DNA from: CAYZJV01 sp964473245
GTDB taxonomy: Bacteria > Spirochaetota > Spirochaetia > Sphaerochaetales > Sphaerochaetaceae
Direction: 5' to 3'
Assembly (NCBI GenBank): GCA_964473245.1
Contig: CAYYOL010000001.1
Location: 1 to 64,000, forward strand
DNA length: 64,000 bases
Shown: piece after piece, positions 27,412 to 36,021 of the stretch
How the letters are laid out: every line of letters begins with the position of its first letter
How positions within the stretch are numbered: position 1 is the first letter of the stretch
Position numbers and translations under genes: made by a program
Notes under the pieces: model-generated
The model's database searches: none
The model's input: the letters and a program-made list of their open reading frames with translations, nothing else
What the model was told of the DNA's origin: nothing

Positions 27412-28764
27412 TCAAAGGGTATGTTCTAGTGCGAATAATGTGTCTCTGATTACTTCGGAGACGCTGGGGTGAGGAAATACAATCTCCTTCACATCCTGAA
27501 TTCTCAGCTCGGCTTCAATGATCGCAGATGCACCATAGATCATTTCGCTGCTGTACGGACCCAGCAGATGGATCCCAAGAATCACCTTGCTCTTCGCATC
27601 GATGACCACTTTGCACAATCCAGCTGCCCGCTTCCCATGTTCAGCGAGAAATCTTCCATTTGCACGCATCTGCGTGGTTCCGGTAAGAACTTCCCTTCCT
27701 TGTTTCACGGCCTCCTGTTCGGTAAGACCACAACCGGCTGCTTCGGGTATACTGTATACTGCCCAAGGAATCGCATGATACCGCATGCGTTGGCCACCAA
27801 CACCGTAGAGGTTTGATACGACCACTTCCGCCATACGTGTTGCAGAATGGGCAAGAAGAGACTTGCCGGTGAGATCTCCGACCGCAAAGACATCGGGAAT
27901 GTTGGTCCTGAGTAGATCATCCACGACAACTCCGTTTTTACCGATATCGAGCTGCAGTCTCTTCAGATTCCCGGTGTTCGGTTTTCGTCCGACACTCATC
28001 AACACTCGTTCTGCAGAGATCTTCTGCTCTTTCCCCTTGGCATCTGTAAAGATGACCTGCTCTTCGGTTATCCCGGTAACTGTACTGCCAAGATGGAATT
28101 TCACCGGTTTCAACTCACGTCGCATAAGTTTCGCGAACTCAGGTTCCAACATGGGAAGAATCTCATCCATCATCTCTACTACGGTTACATCGACACCGAC
28201 AGATGAGAAGAATGAGGCAAATTCGATTCCTATGACGCCTCCACCTATTATCACGAGAGATTGAGGAAGAGCTTCGATTTCCAATACTTCATTGCTCGTC
28301 ATCACATGCGGCAGATCGTACCCTTTGATCGGAGGGACGATGGGAGAGCTTCCGGTGGCAAGCATCAGGTGTGTCCCCTCATAAAGGTCATCACCTACTC
28401 GGACATGGTGTGAATCGACACATTCAGCCTCTCCCTTCACCACGGTCACCTTATTGCTCTTCATGAGGAACTGAATACCGTTTCTTAGCGTTTCGATAGT
28501 CTCCTGTTTCCAACTCATGGCACGCTTCAGGTCGAACTTCACCGATTCAGTCACTACTCCCTTGTCTGCCGACTCCTTTGCATGTCGGTAGAGTTTGGCC
28601 GAATTCAATAGGCTCTTCGTAGGAATACAACCCCAGTTGGTGCAGACCCCTCCGAGATGATCGCGCTCAATCAACAACACCTTTCGTCCCAGCGCTCCAG
28701 CGCGCTCTGCAGCTATGTAGCCACCAGGACCAGCTCCAATCACTATAAGATCATATGATTCCAT
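27412..28764 (-). CDS. lpdA: Dihydrolipoamide dehydrogenase (E3)
   Basis: A 450 aa flavoprotein disulfide reductase that reoxidises the E2 lipoyl groups with NAD+. It has the FAD motif VIGAGPGGYIAAERAG near the N terminus, the redox disulfide GGVCTNWGCIPTKS, the NAD motif VIIGGGVIGIEFASFF and the second FAD motif VFAVGDLTG. The C-terminal His-Glu pair is present in the interface region (FPHPSVSEVI). The ATG at 28764 has GGAGGAG 4 bp upstream and lies 10 bp after the E2 stop; the longer frame into E2 is not needed. Confidence 0.94.
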   Translation of the reverse strand: MESYDLIVIGAGPGGYIAAERAGALGRKVLLIERDHLGGVCTNWGCIPTKSLLNSAKLYRHAKESADKGVVTESVKFDLKRAMSWKQETIETLRNGIQFLMKSNKVTVVKGEAECVDSHHVRVGDDLYEGTHLMLATGSSPIVPPIKGYDLPHVMTSNEVLEIEALPQSLVIIGGGVIGIEFASFFSSVGVDVTVVEMMDEILPMLEPEFAKLMRRELKPVKFHLGSTVTGITEEQVIFTDAKGKEQKISAERVLMSVGRKPNTGNLKRLQLDIGKNGVVVDDLLRTNIPDVFAVGDLTGKSLLAHSATRMAEVVVSNLYGVGGQRMRYHAIPWAVYSIPEAAGCGLTEQEAVKQGREVLTGTTQMRANGRFLAEHGKRAAGLCKVVIDAKSKVILGIHLLGPYSSEMIYGASAIIEAELRIQDVKEIVFPHPSVSEVIRDTLFALEHTL

Positions 28765-28774
28765 AACTCCTCCT

Positions 28775-30139
28775 CTACAGTGCCATAATGAGATCCAACG
28801 AAGCAATGTTGTCACACAGAGCCTTCAAGAATCTGGCACCGGGAGCACCATCGACAGCCTGATGATCGATCGTCAACGAGAGACCGATATGCGGAATGAA
28901 CTGTAGATCGTCATCTTCGTTTTGTACAGCACGAAGGGAGATACCTCCCACGCCGAGAATGGCTACCTCTGGCACATTGATCACAGGAGTGAACGTATCC
29001 ACACCGAGACCGCCAAGGTTCGTTACGGTGAACGTTCCTCCAGTGAGATCATCTGGTTGGGCCTTACCTTCGACTCCCAATGAAGCCAATCGTTTGAATT
29101 CATCTGAGAGTTGTTTCAGAGAACGAGCATGTGCATGTCTGATAACCGGCACAAGAAGACCCTTTGGCGTATCCACAGCACAACCGAGGTGAACCTCTTC
29201 GAATGTGCGAATGGAATCTCCGAGGAAATGACTGTTCATATAGGGAAATTGTAGTAATGTGCGAGATACTGCGAAAAGCACCAGATCGTTTATGGTGACA
29301 TTCTGCAATCCTAACTCGGGAGCACTGGCTTTGAACCGAGCTCTAAGTGACTGGAGAGCAGAAGCATCTGCATATGCGTTCATAGTGAATTGTGCAGTCT
29401 CTGCCAACGATGCATGCATTCTTTTGGCTGTCACTTTCCGTACACCCTTCACTGCAGTCTCAACAACCGGACCAGGGAACGAACCATCGGAACCAGCCAG
29501 GGGCTGTGCCGATGGTTGCTGCGGAACTTGGACAAGATCCTCTGAACGGACACGCCCCCCTATTCCACTACCACGCTCCGGTGACTGCAGCCCCTGCTCT
29601 ACCAGTGCCGCCTTCGCCGCGGGAGTGAGAGGCTCTCTTCCTTTCAGAGCACCAATGACATCGCGCTCTATCACACGCCCTTTCGGACCAGTGGGATCGA
29701 GAGTTGTCGCATCTACACCAGCAGCGGTTGCAGCTGCCCGTGCTCGGGGACTCACCGGATGAGCTGAGTGCTCTGACCCGGCCGTCGATGCGTGTTTAAA
29801 TTCCGGAGCAGGAGTGGACTCCTTTGTCTCAGACTTCGAATCTTCTCTTTCAGTAGGCTCGGAAGCAGAATCTCCCGTAGGAGCCTCTTGCACTTGTTCG
29901 CCCGGCTCTCCTACGACCATGATGGGTTTCATGACGGGTACTTCTTCCTCGACTGCATACAACAATTTCAGAACTGTCCCATCTGCGGTCGATTCAACCT
30001 CTATCGTAGACTTATCGGTCTCCGCCTCACAGACGACATCGCCAACAGAGACGATATCTCCCTCTTGCACCTTCCAGTCAATGATGATGCACGACTCTAC
30101 AGAGTTTCCTTGTTTCGGCATTACTACTTCTACTGCCAT
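28775..30139 (-). CDS. Dihydrolipoyl acyltransferase (E2) with two peripheral-subunit-binding domains
   Basis: A 454 aa E2 core enzyme. There is one lipoyl domain (residues 1-80, lipoylated Lys in ETDKS, K43) and an acidic, Thr/Ser/Glu-rich linker (81-128). A peripheral-subunit-binding domain (about 129-164, VSPRARAAATAAGVD) and a second, diverged one (about 171-203, LTPAAKAALVEQG ... GRVRSEDL) follow. The catalytic acyltransferase domain ends with DHQAVDG. Two tandem binding domains are unusual. The ATG has AGAGGAG upstream and follows deoR by 36 bp. Confidence 0.88.
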   Translation of the reverse strand: MAVEVVMPKQGNSVESCIIIDWKVQEGDIVSVGDVVCEAETDKSTIEVESTADGTVLKLLYAVEEEVPVMKPIMVVGEPGEQVQEAPTGDSASEPTEREDSKSETKESTPAPEFKHASTAGSEHSAHPVSPRARAAATAAGVDATTLDPTGPKGRVIERDVIGALKGREPLTPAAKAALVEQGLQSPERGSGIGGRVRSEDLVQVPQQPSAQPLAGSDGSFPGPVVETAVKGVRKVTAKRMHASLAETAQFTMNAYADASALQSLRARFKASAPELGLQNVTINDLVLFAVSRTLLQFPYMNSHFLGDSIRTFEEVHLGCAVDTPKGLLVPVIRHAHARSLKQLSDEFKRLASLGVEGKAQPDDLTGGTFTVTNLGGLGVDTFTPVINVPEVAILGVGGISLRAVQNEDDDLQFIPHIGLSLTIDHQAVDGAPGARFLKALCDNIASLDLIMAL

Positions 30140-30175
30140 ATGTTCTCCTCTCGTGAGCAGATGATTTACTGCTCA

Positions 30176-30928
30176 TCAAACTACGATTACTTCTATACCC
30201 AGATTCCTGATAGCTTCCACGGCCTTTGGATTGAGGCCACTGTCGGTGATCAGGACATCGATATCGGACATCGGAAAAATTCTGACGAACCCCTGCTTTC
30301 CGAACTTCGAAGAGTCCGCGACCAGCACCCGTTTCGTCGCCTGCTTGCACATCTGTCTCACGATCTCGGCATTCTCCATGAGATGCGTGGTAAGTCCATG
30401 TTCGAGAGTCAGTCCATCGGTACCGGTGAAGGTCATTTTCACGTGGTACTCCTGCAACTGATTCAGCGCTACAGGACCTACAAGCGCCTCTGCCGATGGA
30501 CGGAACTCTCCTCCCACGATGGTAAGCGACAAATTTGGATTCACCCGCGCATAGGGCGTGAGCAGTGTGGAGTTCGAAACAACCTGAACATCCCGCTTTC
30601 CAAGCAGGTAGCGACCGATGAGCGCACTTGTGGTTCCGTTGGTTATCATGATTCGATCACCATCGGACACGAGAGATGCTGCGGCCTTGGCAATGTTCTC
30701 CTTACTCTCCAGGTTGCTCGATTGCTTCTCCGAGAAAAGTGGATGATAGGCGAGCATTGCTGCACCTCTGGCACGTACAATAATACCCTTTGCCGATAGT
30801 GACTTCAGGTCTGCACGAATGGTCACAGCGGAGACTTTCAGTTTCTCGCTCAACGAATTCACCGATATTTCACTACCGGCCCTGAGGAGTTCAACTATCT
30901 GTTCTTCGCGAGTGGATAAGCCCACCAT
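30176..30928 (-). CDS. DeoR-family regulator heading the eight-gene operon
   Basis: A 250 aa DeoR/GlpR-type repressor. The N-terminal helix-turn-helix has TREEQIVELLRAG ... VNSLSEKLKVSAVTIRADL. The C-terminal sugar-phosphate sensor domain has MITNGTTSALIGRYLLGKR and VLVADSSKFGKQGF, the usual effector site. Effectors of this family are phosphorylated sugars, so the inducer may be the kinase product of this operon. The start at 30928 begins right before the HTH; a longer frame upstream crosses the promoter and is rejected. CGAAA repeats flank the promoter. Confidence 0.88.
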   Translation of the reverse strand: MVGLSTREEQIVELLRAGSEISVNSLSEKLKVSAVTIRADLKSLSAKGIIVRARGAAMLAYHPLFSEKQSSNLESKENIAKAAASLVSDGDRIMITNGTTSALIGRYLLGKRDVQVVSNSTLLTPYARVNPNLSLTIVGGEFRPSAEALVGPVALNQLQEYHVKMTFTGTDGLTLEHGLTTHLMENAEIVRQMCKQATKRVLVADSSKFGKQGFVRIFPMSDIDVLITDSGLNPKAVEAIRNLGIEVIVV

Positions 30929-30963
30929 GCTCCTGACCACCTTTCTAAAAATTTTCTTTTCAC

Positions 30964-31019
30964 TTTCGATTCTATTACGTTTTGCTTTCAATATCAATAC
31001 TTTTCTTGCATCATTTTCG
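30964..31019 (-). promoter_or_regulatory. Promoter of the deoR operon flanked by CGAAA operator-like repeats
   Basis: On the minus strand TTGATA (30992-30997), 17 bp, TAGAAT (30969-30974). Direct CGAAA repeats lie at 31015-31019 and 30964-30968, on either side of the promoter. CGAAA/TTTCG repeats are common in operators of DeoR-family proteins, so autoregulation is likely. Confidence 0.55.
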
Positions 31020-31085
31020 AATACTAGGATGAGAACCACTGCATTGCTTGCAACTCATACGTGAAATCGGTACATTATCGAGACT

Positions 31086-31460
31086 ATGGTGATTTTCGGT
31101 CAGATTACGCTCATTGCGCTCATCTCCCTATCGGGATCCATCGTATCACACCTGTTACCAATCGCACTTCCTCCGAGTGTAGCAGGCATGCTCATCCTCC
31201 TTGTCCTGTTGTTGGTGAAGGCGATCCGTCCTCATCACATAGACCGTACCGCCCATATCCTGCTTGCCTATATGGGAGTACTTTTCATTCCCCCGATTGT
31301 TGACGTTGCAGATCACACTGAACTGTTGGGATCACAATCTTTCACCTATGTCCTAATCATCGTAATCAGCACCACACTTACATTCCTTGCAACACTTGGT
31401 TCTGCAGCTCTGGTCATGCGCTTTCAACGTATGGTCGGGAAAAAGAGGACTCAGCCATGA
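31086..31460 (+). CDS. lrgA: LrgA/CidA-family membrane protein
   Basis: A 124 aa integral membrane protein with about four hydrophobic helices and the family motif LPPSVAGMLILLVLL near residue 28. First described as a holin-like protein, but in Bacillus subtilis (PftA) and Streptococcus mutans the LrgAB pair takes up pyruvate. Its position divergent from a pyruvate-type dehydrogenase operon favours the transporter role here. It overlaps lrgB by ATGA. The start has only a weak ribosome binding site. Confidence 0.82.
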   Translation: MVIFGQITLIALISLSGSIVSHLLPIALPPSVAGMLILLVLLLVKAIRPHHIDRTAHILLAYMGVLFIPPIVDVADHTELLGSQSFTYVLIIVISTTLTFLATLGSAALVMRFQRMVGKKRTQP

Positions 31461-32146
31461 TCGATACCATTACCGTCCTTCCAGAATTCGGCATAACACT
31501 TACACTGTTGGCATACCTTGTATCGAGACGCGTGTTACGAAATGTCCACTCTCCGATCGCGAATCCCATTGTGGTTGCATCCCTTGTCTGCATAGCGATA
31601 CTGCGAGTTACCGGTATTCCGATTTCCCACTATCAACAAGGCGGCGATTTACTGATGATGCTCATCCTTCCCGCGACGATATGTCTTGCAGTCATGGTAT
31701 ATGAGAATCTCGATTCACTAAAAGGGAATTACCTACCCATTGCGGTGGGAAGTACTGTTGGAGCGTTCGTCTCTATAGCCTCCGTACTGCTACTCAGCAA
31801 ACTATTCGGTCTCTCGTTGATTCTCGAACGCTCGCTTCTGACTAAATCGGTTACCACCGCGATTGCCATAGAATTGGTTCCAGTCACATCAGCTGATCTC
31901 TCCATTGTGGTCATGTCGGTAATTATCACAGGAATTTCAGGGACACTCATAGGCCCGGTCATTCTGCGTCTGTTCAAGGTTAAGAATCCAGTATTGCAGG
32001 GAATAGCCATGGGGACCTCCAGCCATGTGATCGGTACATCCCGAGCCATGGAGCTTGGCAAGCAACAGGGAGCTGCTAGCAGTGTTGCACTCTTTGTTAC
32101 CGGTTTAGTCACGGTAGGTATGCTATTGGCGCTTTATCATATCTGA
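31457..32146 (+). CDS. lrgB: LrgB-family membrane protein
   Basis: A 229 aa polytopic membrane protein, the usual size for LrgB. The conserved core SLLTKSVTTAIAIEL, GTLIGPVIL and the C-terminal GTSSHVIGTSRAMELG are all present. It is the partner of LrgA (4 bp overlap) and together they are probably a pyruvate facilitator, as PftAB. Its last 24 bp overlap the 3' end of the AraC-type gene on the opposite strand, an unusually tight tail-to-tail arrangement with no terminator between them. Confidence 0.88.
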   Translation: MIDTITVLPEFGITLTLLAYLVSRRVLRNVHSPIANPIVVASLVCIAILRVTGIPISHYQQGGDLLMMLILPATICLAVMVYENLDSLKGNYLPIAVGSTVGAFVSIASVLLLSKLFGLSLILERSLLTKSVTTAIAIELVPVTSADLSIVVMSVIITGISGTLIGPVILRLFKVKNPVLQGIAMGTSSHVIGTSRAMELGKQQGAASSVALFVTGLVTVGMLLALYHI

Positions 32147-32959
32147 CAACTCTGCACCGCTACCGAGCATCTGTAAATAATTTCTCCGATAATACGTTGG
32201 TGCCATTCCCGTTTTCAGTTTGAACTGTTTACTGAAATGGAACTCACTGGAGAACCCGAGTTTCGCCGATATCTCCTTCACCGACAACTCGGTACAGGTT
32301 AATAGGGCACTGGCTGCCTCCACTTTGAGCTTCATGTAGTATTTCATGGGAGTCTGACGCATTCTCCGAGAGAAAAGTCTGATAAAATAGGACTCGGTCA
32401 GGTTCAGCTCGTCTGCAAGTTCACCGAGTGTGAGCGATCCCATGACATTTTTCTGCATGATTCTAAGAGCACGCTCAAGGTGTCTACTTTCGTTGTCGTT
32501 GCCGATTCCGTCAGGTCCCTCCTCGAGCATGTACAGAAGAGAACACATCTGATGACAGGCAGACTGGCGCCTTTTCATCGATTGAGAGAGCCCTTTCTCC
32601 TTCACTTCCTCGAAGAAGAATCGATAATTCGTCCCGATATGGAACGGAGACTGTCGCTCCTGATCACGCAACATGAACCCTAGTGCCTCATCACCCTCAC
32701 CCACATCGATAAGTATGGCGTAGTATGTCACCGGATCATCTGCTCGAGCATGAATAGAGTGGACTGTCTTTGGAGCACTTACAAAGAGCGCTCCAGGGCT
32801 GATCGTATATGAAGTCTTACCATTCACAAACTCACCATCGCCTCCGAGAAAGTAGTGGATCTCGAACTCCCTCTCTCCGTGCGCATGCGTTCTTCCGTGC
32901 CAGCGCAACTCCTTGGGGTTTTTCATCTGGTAGACAAACACAGCGTCTTGTATCTCCAT
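32123..32959 (-). CDS. AraC-family regulator, probably of xylBA
   Basis: A 278 aa AraC/XylS-type activator. The N-terminal cupin (about residues 20-100, HAHGEREFEIHYFLGGDGEF) probably binds a sugar. The C-terminal double helix-turn-helix covers about 170-270 (LTLGELADELNLTESYFIRL and SVKEISAKLGFSSEFHFSKQF). It is divergent from xylB across 100 bp that holds a small palindrome, so xylose-responsive control of xylBA is a fair inference. Its 3' end overlaps lrgB by 24 bp. Confidence 0.85.
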   Translation of the reverse strand: MEIQDAVFVYQMKNPKELRWHGRTHAHGEREFEIHYFLGGDGEFVNGKTSYTISPGALFVSAPKTVHSIHARADDPVTYYAILIDVGEGDEALGFMLRDQERQSPFHIGTNYRFFFEEVKEKGLSQSMKRRQSACHQMCSLLYMLEEGPDGIGNDNESRHLERALRIMQKNVMGSLTLGELADELNLTESYFIRLFSRRMRQTPMKYYMKLKVEAASALLTCTELSVKEISAKLGFSSEFHFSKQFKLKTGMAPTYYRRNYLQMLGSGAELSDMIKRQ

Positions 32960-32971
32960 ATGTCAATAATA

Positions 32972-33016
32972 TACATGGGTGTACAATTTTGTCTATTCAA
33001 ACCTGCGTGATATAAT
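32972..33016 (+). promoter_or_regulatory. xylB promoter with upstream palindrome
   Basis: TTGTCT (32989-32994), 16 bp, TATAAT (33011-33016), 43 bp before the xylB ATG. TACA-TGGG-TGTA (32972-32983) lies just upstream of the -35 box, where an AraC-type activator would sit. Confidence 0.5.
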
Positions 33017-33059
33017 ACGATAGTAGAAAAACAGGATGTATGTACTGGAGGTAATCAAA

Positions 33060-34553
33060 ATGGCACTAGTTGCAGGTATAGATGTTGGCACACAGAGCAC
33101 CAAGGTAATCTGCTATGATACTGAAAAACAAACCATAATCGCTTCCGGTCAATCGCCTCATGAGTTGATCAGTCGAGACGATGGATCTAGAGAACAGGAA
33201 GCATCTTGGTGGATCAGTGCCATGCAGCATTGTTTCGATTCAATCGACAAAGAAGTCAAAGCGTCAATAGTGGCGATTGGGGTCTCCGGTCAGCAACATG
33301 GGTTCGTCCCTGTCGATGAATCGGGATCCGTGCTAGGGCCTGTGAAATTGTGGAATGACACATCGACCACGCAGGAGTGCGATGAGATCACAGCTTGTGC
33401 AGGAGGCAGAGATGCGCTTCTTGAACAGGAGGGCAACCTCGTCCTACCCGGTTATACCGCTCCAAAAATTCTCTGGATGAAAAAACATAGACCAGAGCTC
33501 TATGCAAAACTTGCCCACATACTGCTCCCGCACGACTACATTAACTACTGGCTCACTGGAGACTACACCATGGAGTATGGAGATGCGTCCGGCACTGCTT
33601 TACTCGATGTGCGAACCAGAACTTGGTCAGAACGTCTGGTAACATGCTTGGATTCCGAACGAAATCTGCTCGAAACGCTTCCAAAGCTCATCGAAGCGCA
33701 TGAACCGGCGGGGTATGTAACCGAGACCGCTGCAGCAGCTCTCGGTATTCCGAGCGGTATTCCCGTGTCATCCGGTGGTGGAGATAATATGATGGGAGCA
33801 ATCGGAACAGGCACTGTTCGTGATGGTTCGCTCACTATGAGTCTTGGTACCTCAGGGACGATCTTCGGTGCGTCGGACACTCCTGTGATCGATCCTCAGG
33901 GTCTTCTTGCTGCATTCTGCAGTTCGACTGGGAACTGGCTTCCGCTGCTATGCACCATGAACTGTACTGTAGCAAGCGAAGTCACCAGAACACTCTTCAA
34001 AAAGGGTGTGGTAGCATTCGACAATACGGCGAAAGGAGCTCCAATCGGTGCAGAGGGTGTGATCATGCTCCCCTATTTCAATGGGGAACGGACACCAAAC
34101 TATCCACGTGGAAAAGGGTGCCTTGTGGGATTCGATCTGCATAACATGACTGAGGAGAATATCAGTCGAGCAGCGCTGGAATCTGCGATCTTCGGCCTGA
34201 AGCTCGGTCTCGATGCATTTGGAGAACTTGGCTACGAAGCGCGGGAGATTCGTCTTATCGGTGGAGGTGCCAAATCTGCCATCTGGAGACAGATGGTGGC
34301 CGATATCTGTAACCTGCCGGTGGTGGTTCCCATTATAACCGAAGCCGCGGCTCTTGGGGCGGCGTTGCAAGCATACTGGTGCTACACCCAGCTACAGGGA
34401 GCGTCGGTATCTATCGAGGAGATCGTTGCTGAACATGTAAAACTCGATGAGGTAGCAGCATGTACTCCTGTTGCAGACCATGTCGAAGCATATAGAAACG
34501 TATACAAAACATATAAAGCGTATGTGGACACCGTCGAACCACTGTTTGGTTGA
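33060..34553 (+). CDS. xylB: Xylulokinase
   Basis: A 497 aa FGGY kinase that phosphorylates D-xylulose to xylulose 5-phosphate. It opens with VAGIDVGTQSTKVICYD and has the family motif GVSGQQHGFVPVD, the catalytic Asp region GDYTMEYGDASGT, SLGTSGTIFG and the C-terminal IRLIGGGAKSAIWRQ. The ATG at 33060 has GGAGGT 7 bp upstream. It is followed after 31 bp by xylA, with a terminator after that gene; no xylose transporter is in the operon. Confidence 0.94.
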   Translation: MALVAGIDVGTQSTKVICYDTEKQTIIASGQSPHELISRDDGSREQEASWWISAMQHCFDSIDKEVKASIVAIGVSGQQHGFVPVDESGSVLGPVKLWNDTSTTQECDEITACAGGRDALLEQEGNLVLPGYTAPKILWMKKHRPELYAKLAHILLPHDYINYWLTGDYTMEYGDASGTALLDVRTRTWSERLVTCLDSERNLLETLPKLIEAHEPAGYVTETAAAALGIPSGIPVSSGGGDNMMGAIGTGTVRDGSLTMSLGTSGTIFGASDTPVIDPQGLLAAFCSSTGNWLPLLCTMNCTVASEVTRTLFKKGVVAFDNTAKGAPIGAEGVIMLPYFNGERTPNYPRGKGCLVGFDLHNMTEENISRAALESAIFGLKLGLDAFGELGYEAREIRLIGGGAKSAIWRQMVADICNLPVVVPIITEAAALGAALQAYWCYTQLQGASVSIEEIVAEHVKLDEVAACTPVADHVEAYRNVYKTYKAYVDTVEPLFG

Positions 34554-34584
34554 CGGACCGACCACAACGTTCAAGGAGGCATTC

Positions 34585-35919
34585 ATGAACGATTATTTCA
34601 TTGGGAGTCAAGAGTATTTCAAGGGAATCGGAAAAATCGGGTACGAAGGACCCGGGTCAGATAACCCTTTGGCTTTCAAGTTCTACAATCCGCAGAAAGT
34701 TGTGGCAGGAAAGACCATGGAGGAACATCTCCGTTTCTCCATTGCGTACTGGCACTCGTTCTGTGCAGATGGTAACGACCCTTTCGGCGATGCAACCATG
34801 CGGTTCCCCTGGAAAGATTCCGACCCCATGACTGCTGCAAAGAAGAAAGCAGAAGCAGCCTTCGAGTTCTTTACAAAAATTGGGGCTCCCTTCTATGCTT
34901 TCCATGATATCGATGCCTCACCCGAAGGTGCGAACGCAGCTGAGTATGAAGCGAATTATCTTGAGGTAGCGACCCATCTCAAGCAGCTCCAAAAAGAGAC
35001 TGGTGTGAAACTTCTATGGAATACATCGAACCTCTTCAGCCATCCACGCTACATGAATGGAGCAGCATCGAATCCCGACTTTTCTGTCGTAGGGAGAGCT
35101 GCACTACAAGTTAAGACGAGTCTCGATGTGAACGTTATGCTCGGTGGTCTCGGATACACATTCTGGGGTGGTCGCGAAGGATACATGACACTCTGGAACA
35201 CCGATACGAAGCGAGAACAGGACCATCTCGGCACGTTCTTCCGTATGGCGGTAGAGTATGGCAGAAAGATCGGATTCAACGGCACATTCTATATAGAGCC
35301 AAAACCGATGGAACCATCGAAGCACCAGTATGACTACGATGCAGCAACAGCAATCGCATTTATCAAGGATCAGGGACTGGAGAACGACTTCAAGTGTAAT
35401 ATCGAGAATAACCATGCAACGCTCGCAGGTCACTCATTCGCTCACGACCTTCAGGTCTGCGTTGATCATGGAATGCTCGGAAGTGTCGATGCCAACCAAG
35501 GCGATGCACAAAATGGATGGGATACCGACGAATTCCCGACCAATGTCTACGAGACCACTGAAGCCATGCTGATTATTCTTAAGAATGGAGGGCTTCATAA
35601 CGGTGGATTGAACTTCGATGCAAAGAGAAGAAGAAATTCTACAGATCTCGAAGACCTGTTCATTGCCCATATTGGCGGGATGGATGCTTTCGCGCTCGGT
35701 CTTGAAACGGCCGATAAGATTCTTCAGGATGGGAAATTGGATGCTTTCAAGGCAAATCGCTACGCATCGTTCGATGCAGGAGAAGGGAAGAAGTTCGAAC
35801 AGGGGAAGATGTCCATGGAGACTCTAGCCGATCTGGGCAGAAGAGCCGATCCAAAGGATATCAGCGGCAAGCAGGAAATGTTGAACAACTTAGTGAATCA
35901 ATACCTGTTCAACCGATAA
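34585..35919 (+). CDS. xylA: Xylose isomerase
   Basis: A 444 aa class II xylose isomerase that converts D-xylose to D-xylulose. The catalytic His is in FYAFHDIDASPEG and the metal ligands are in YIEPKPMEPSKHQYD, IENNHATLAGH, GSVDANQGD and LNFDAKRRR. The N-terminal extension typical of class II enzymes is present (SQEYFKGIGKIGYEGP). AGGAGG stands 5 bp before the ATG. It works in the cytoplasm with XylB to feed the pentose phosphate pathway. Confidence 0.97.
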   Translation: MNDYFIGSQEYFKGIGKIGYEGPGSDNPLAFKFYNPQKVVAGKTMEEHLRFSIAYWHSFCADGNDPFGDATMRFPWKDSDPMTAAKKKAEAAFEFFTKIGAPFYAFHDIDASPEGANAAEYEANYLEVATHLKQLQKETGVKLLWNTSNLFSHPRYMNGAASNPDFSVVGRAALQVKTSLDVNVMLGGLGYTFWGGREGYMTLWNTDTKREQDHLGTFFRMAVEYGRKIGFNGTFYIEPKPMEPSKHQYDYDAATAIAFIKDQGLENDFKCNIENNHATLAGHSFAHDLQVCVDHGMLGSVDANQGDAQNGWDTDEFPTNVYETTEAMLIILKNGGLHNGGLNFDAKRRRNSTDLEDLFIAHIGGMDAFALGLETADKILQDGKLDAFKANRYASFDAGEGKKFEQGKMSMETLADLGRRADPKDISGKQEMLNNLVNQYLFNR

Positions 35920-35940
35920 TGACCAATTCCATGTTCTGAG

Positions 35941-35966
35941 AGGCGCCTCCTTGTGGGGCGCCTTTT
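35941..35966 (+). terminator. Terminator of xylBA
   Basis: AGGCGCC / GGCGCCT stem followed by TTTT, 21 bp after the xylA stop. Confidence 0.88.
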
Positions 35967-35980
35967 CCTATTGTTCCTAT

Positions 35981-35997
35981 TATAATACTATGGTATT
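35981..35997 (+). promoter_or_regulatory. Rrf2 gene -10 box overlapping an inverted repeat
   Basis: TATAAT (35981-35986) overlaps AATAC-TATG-GTATT (35984-35997). A repressor on this repeat would block the promoter, so Rrf2 autoregulation is possible. No good -35 box is seen. Confidence 0.4.
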
Positions 35998-36021
35998 CTG
36001 GTTTGAGGGAGGTGGAGAAGA

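Noticed and set aside
29792..30799. 335-codon open frame on the plus strand opposite E2 and deoR
   Set aside because: It is the shadow of two well-recognised minus-strand genes and has no family features or ribosome binding site.
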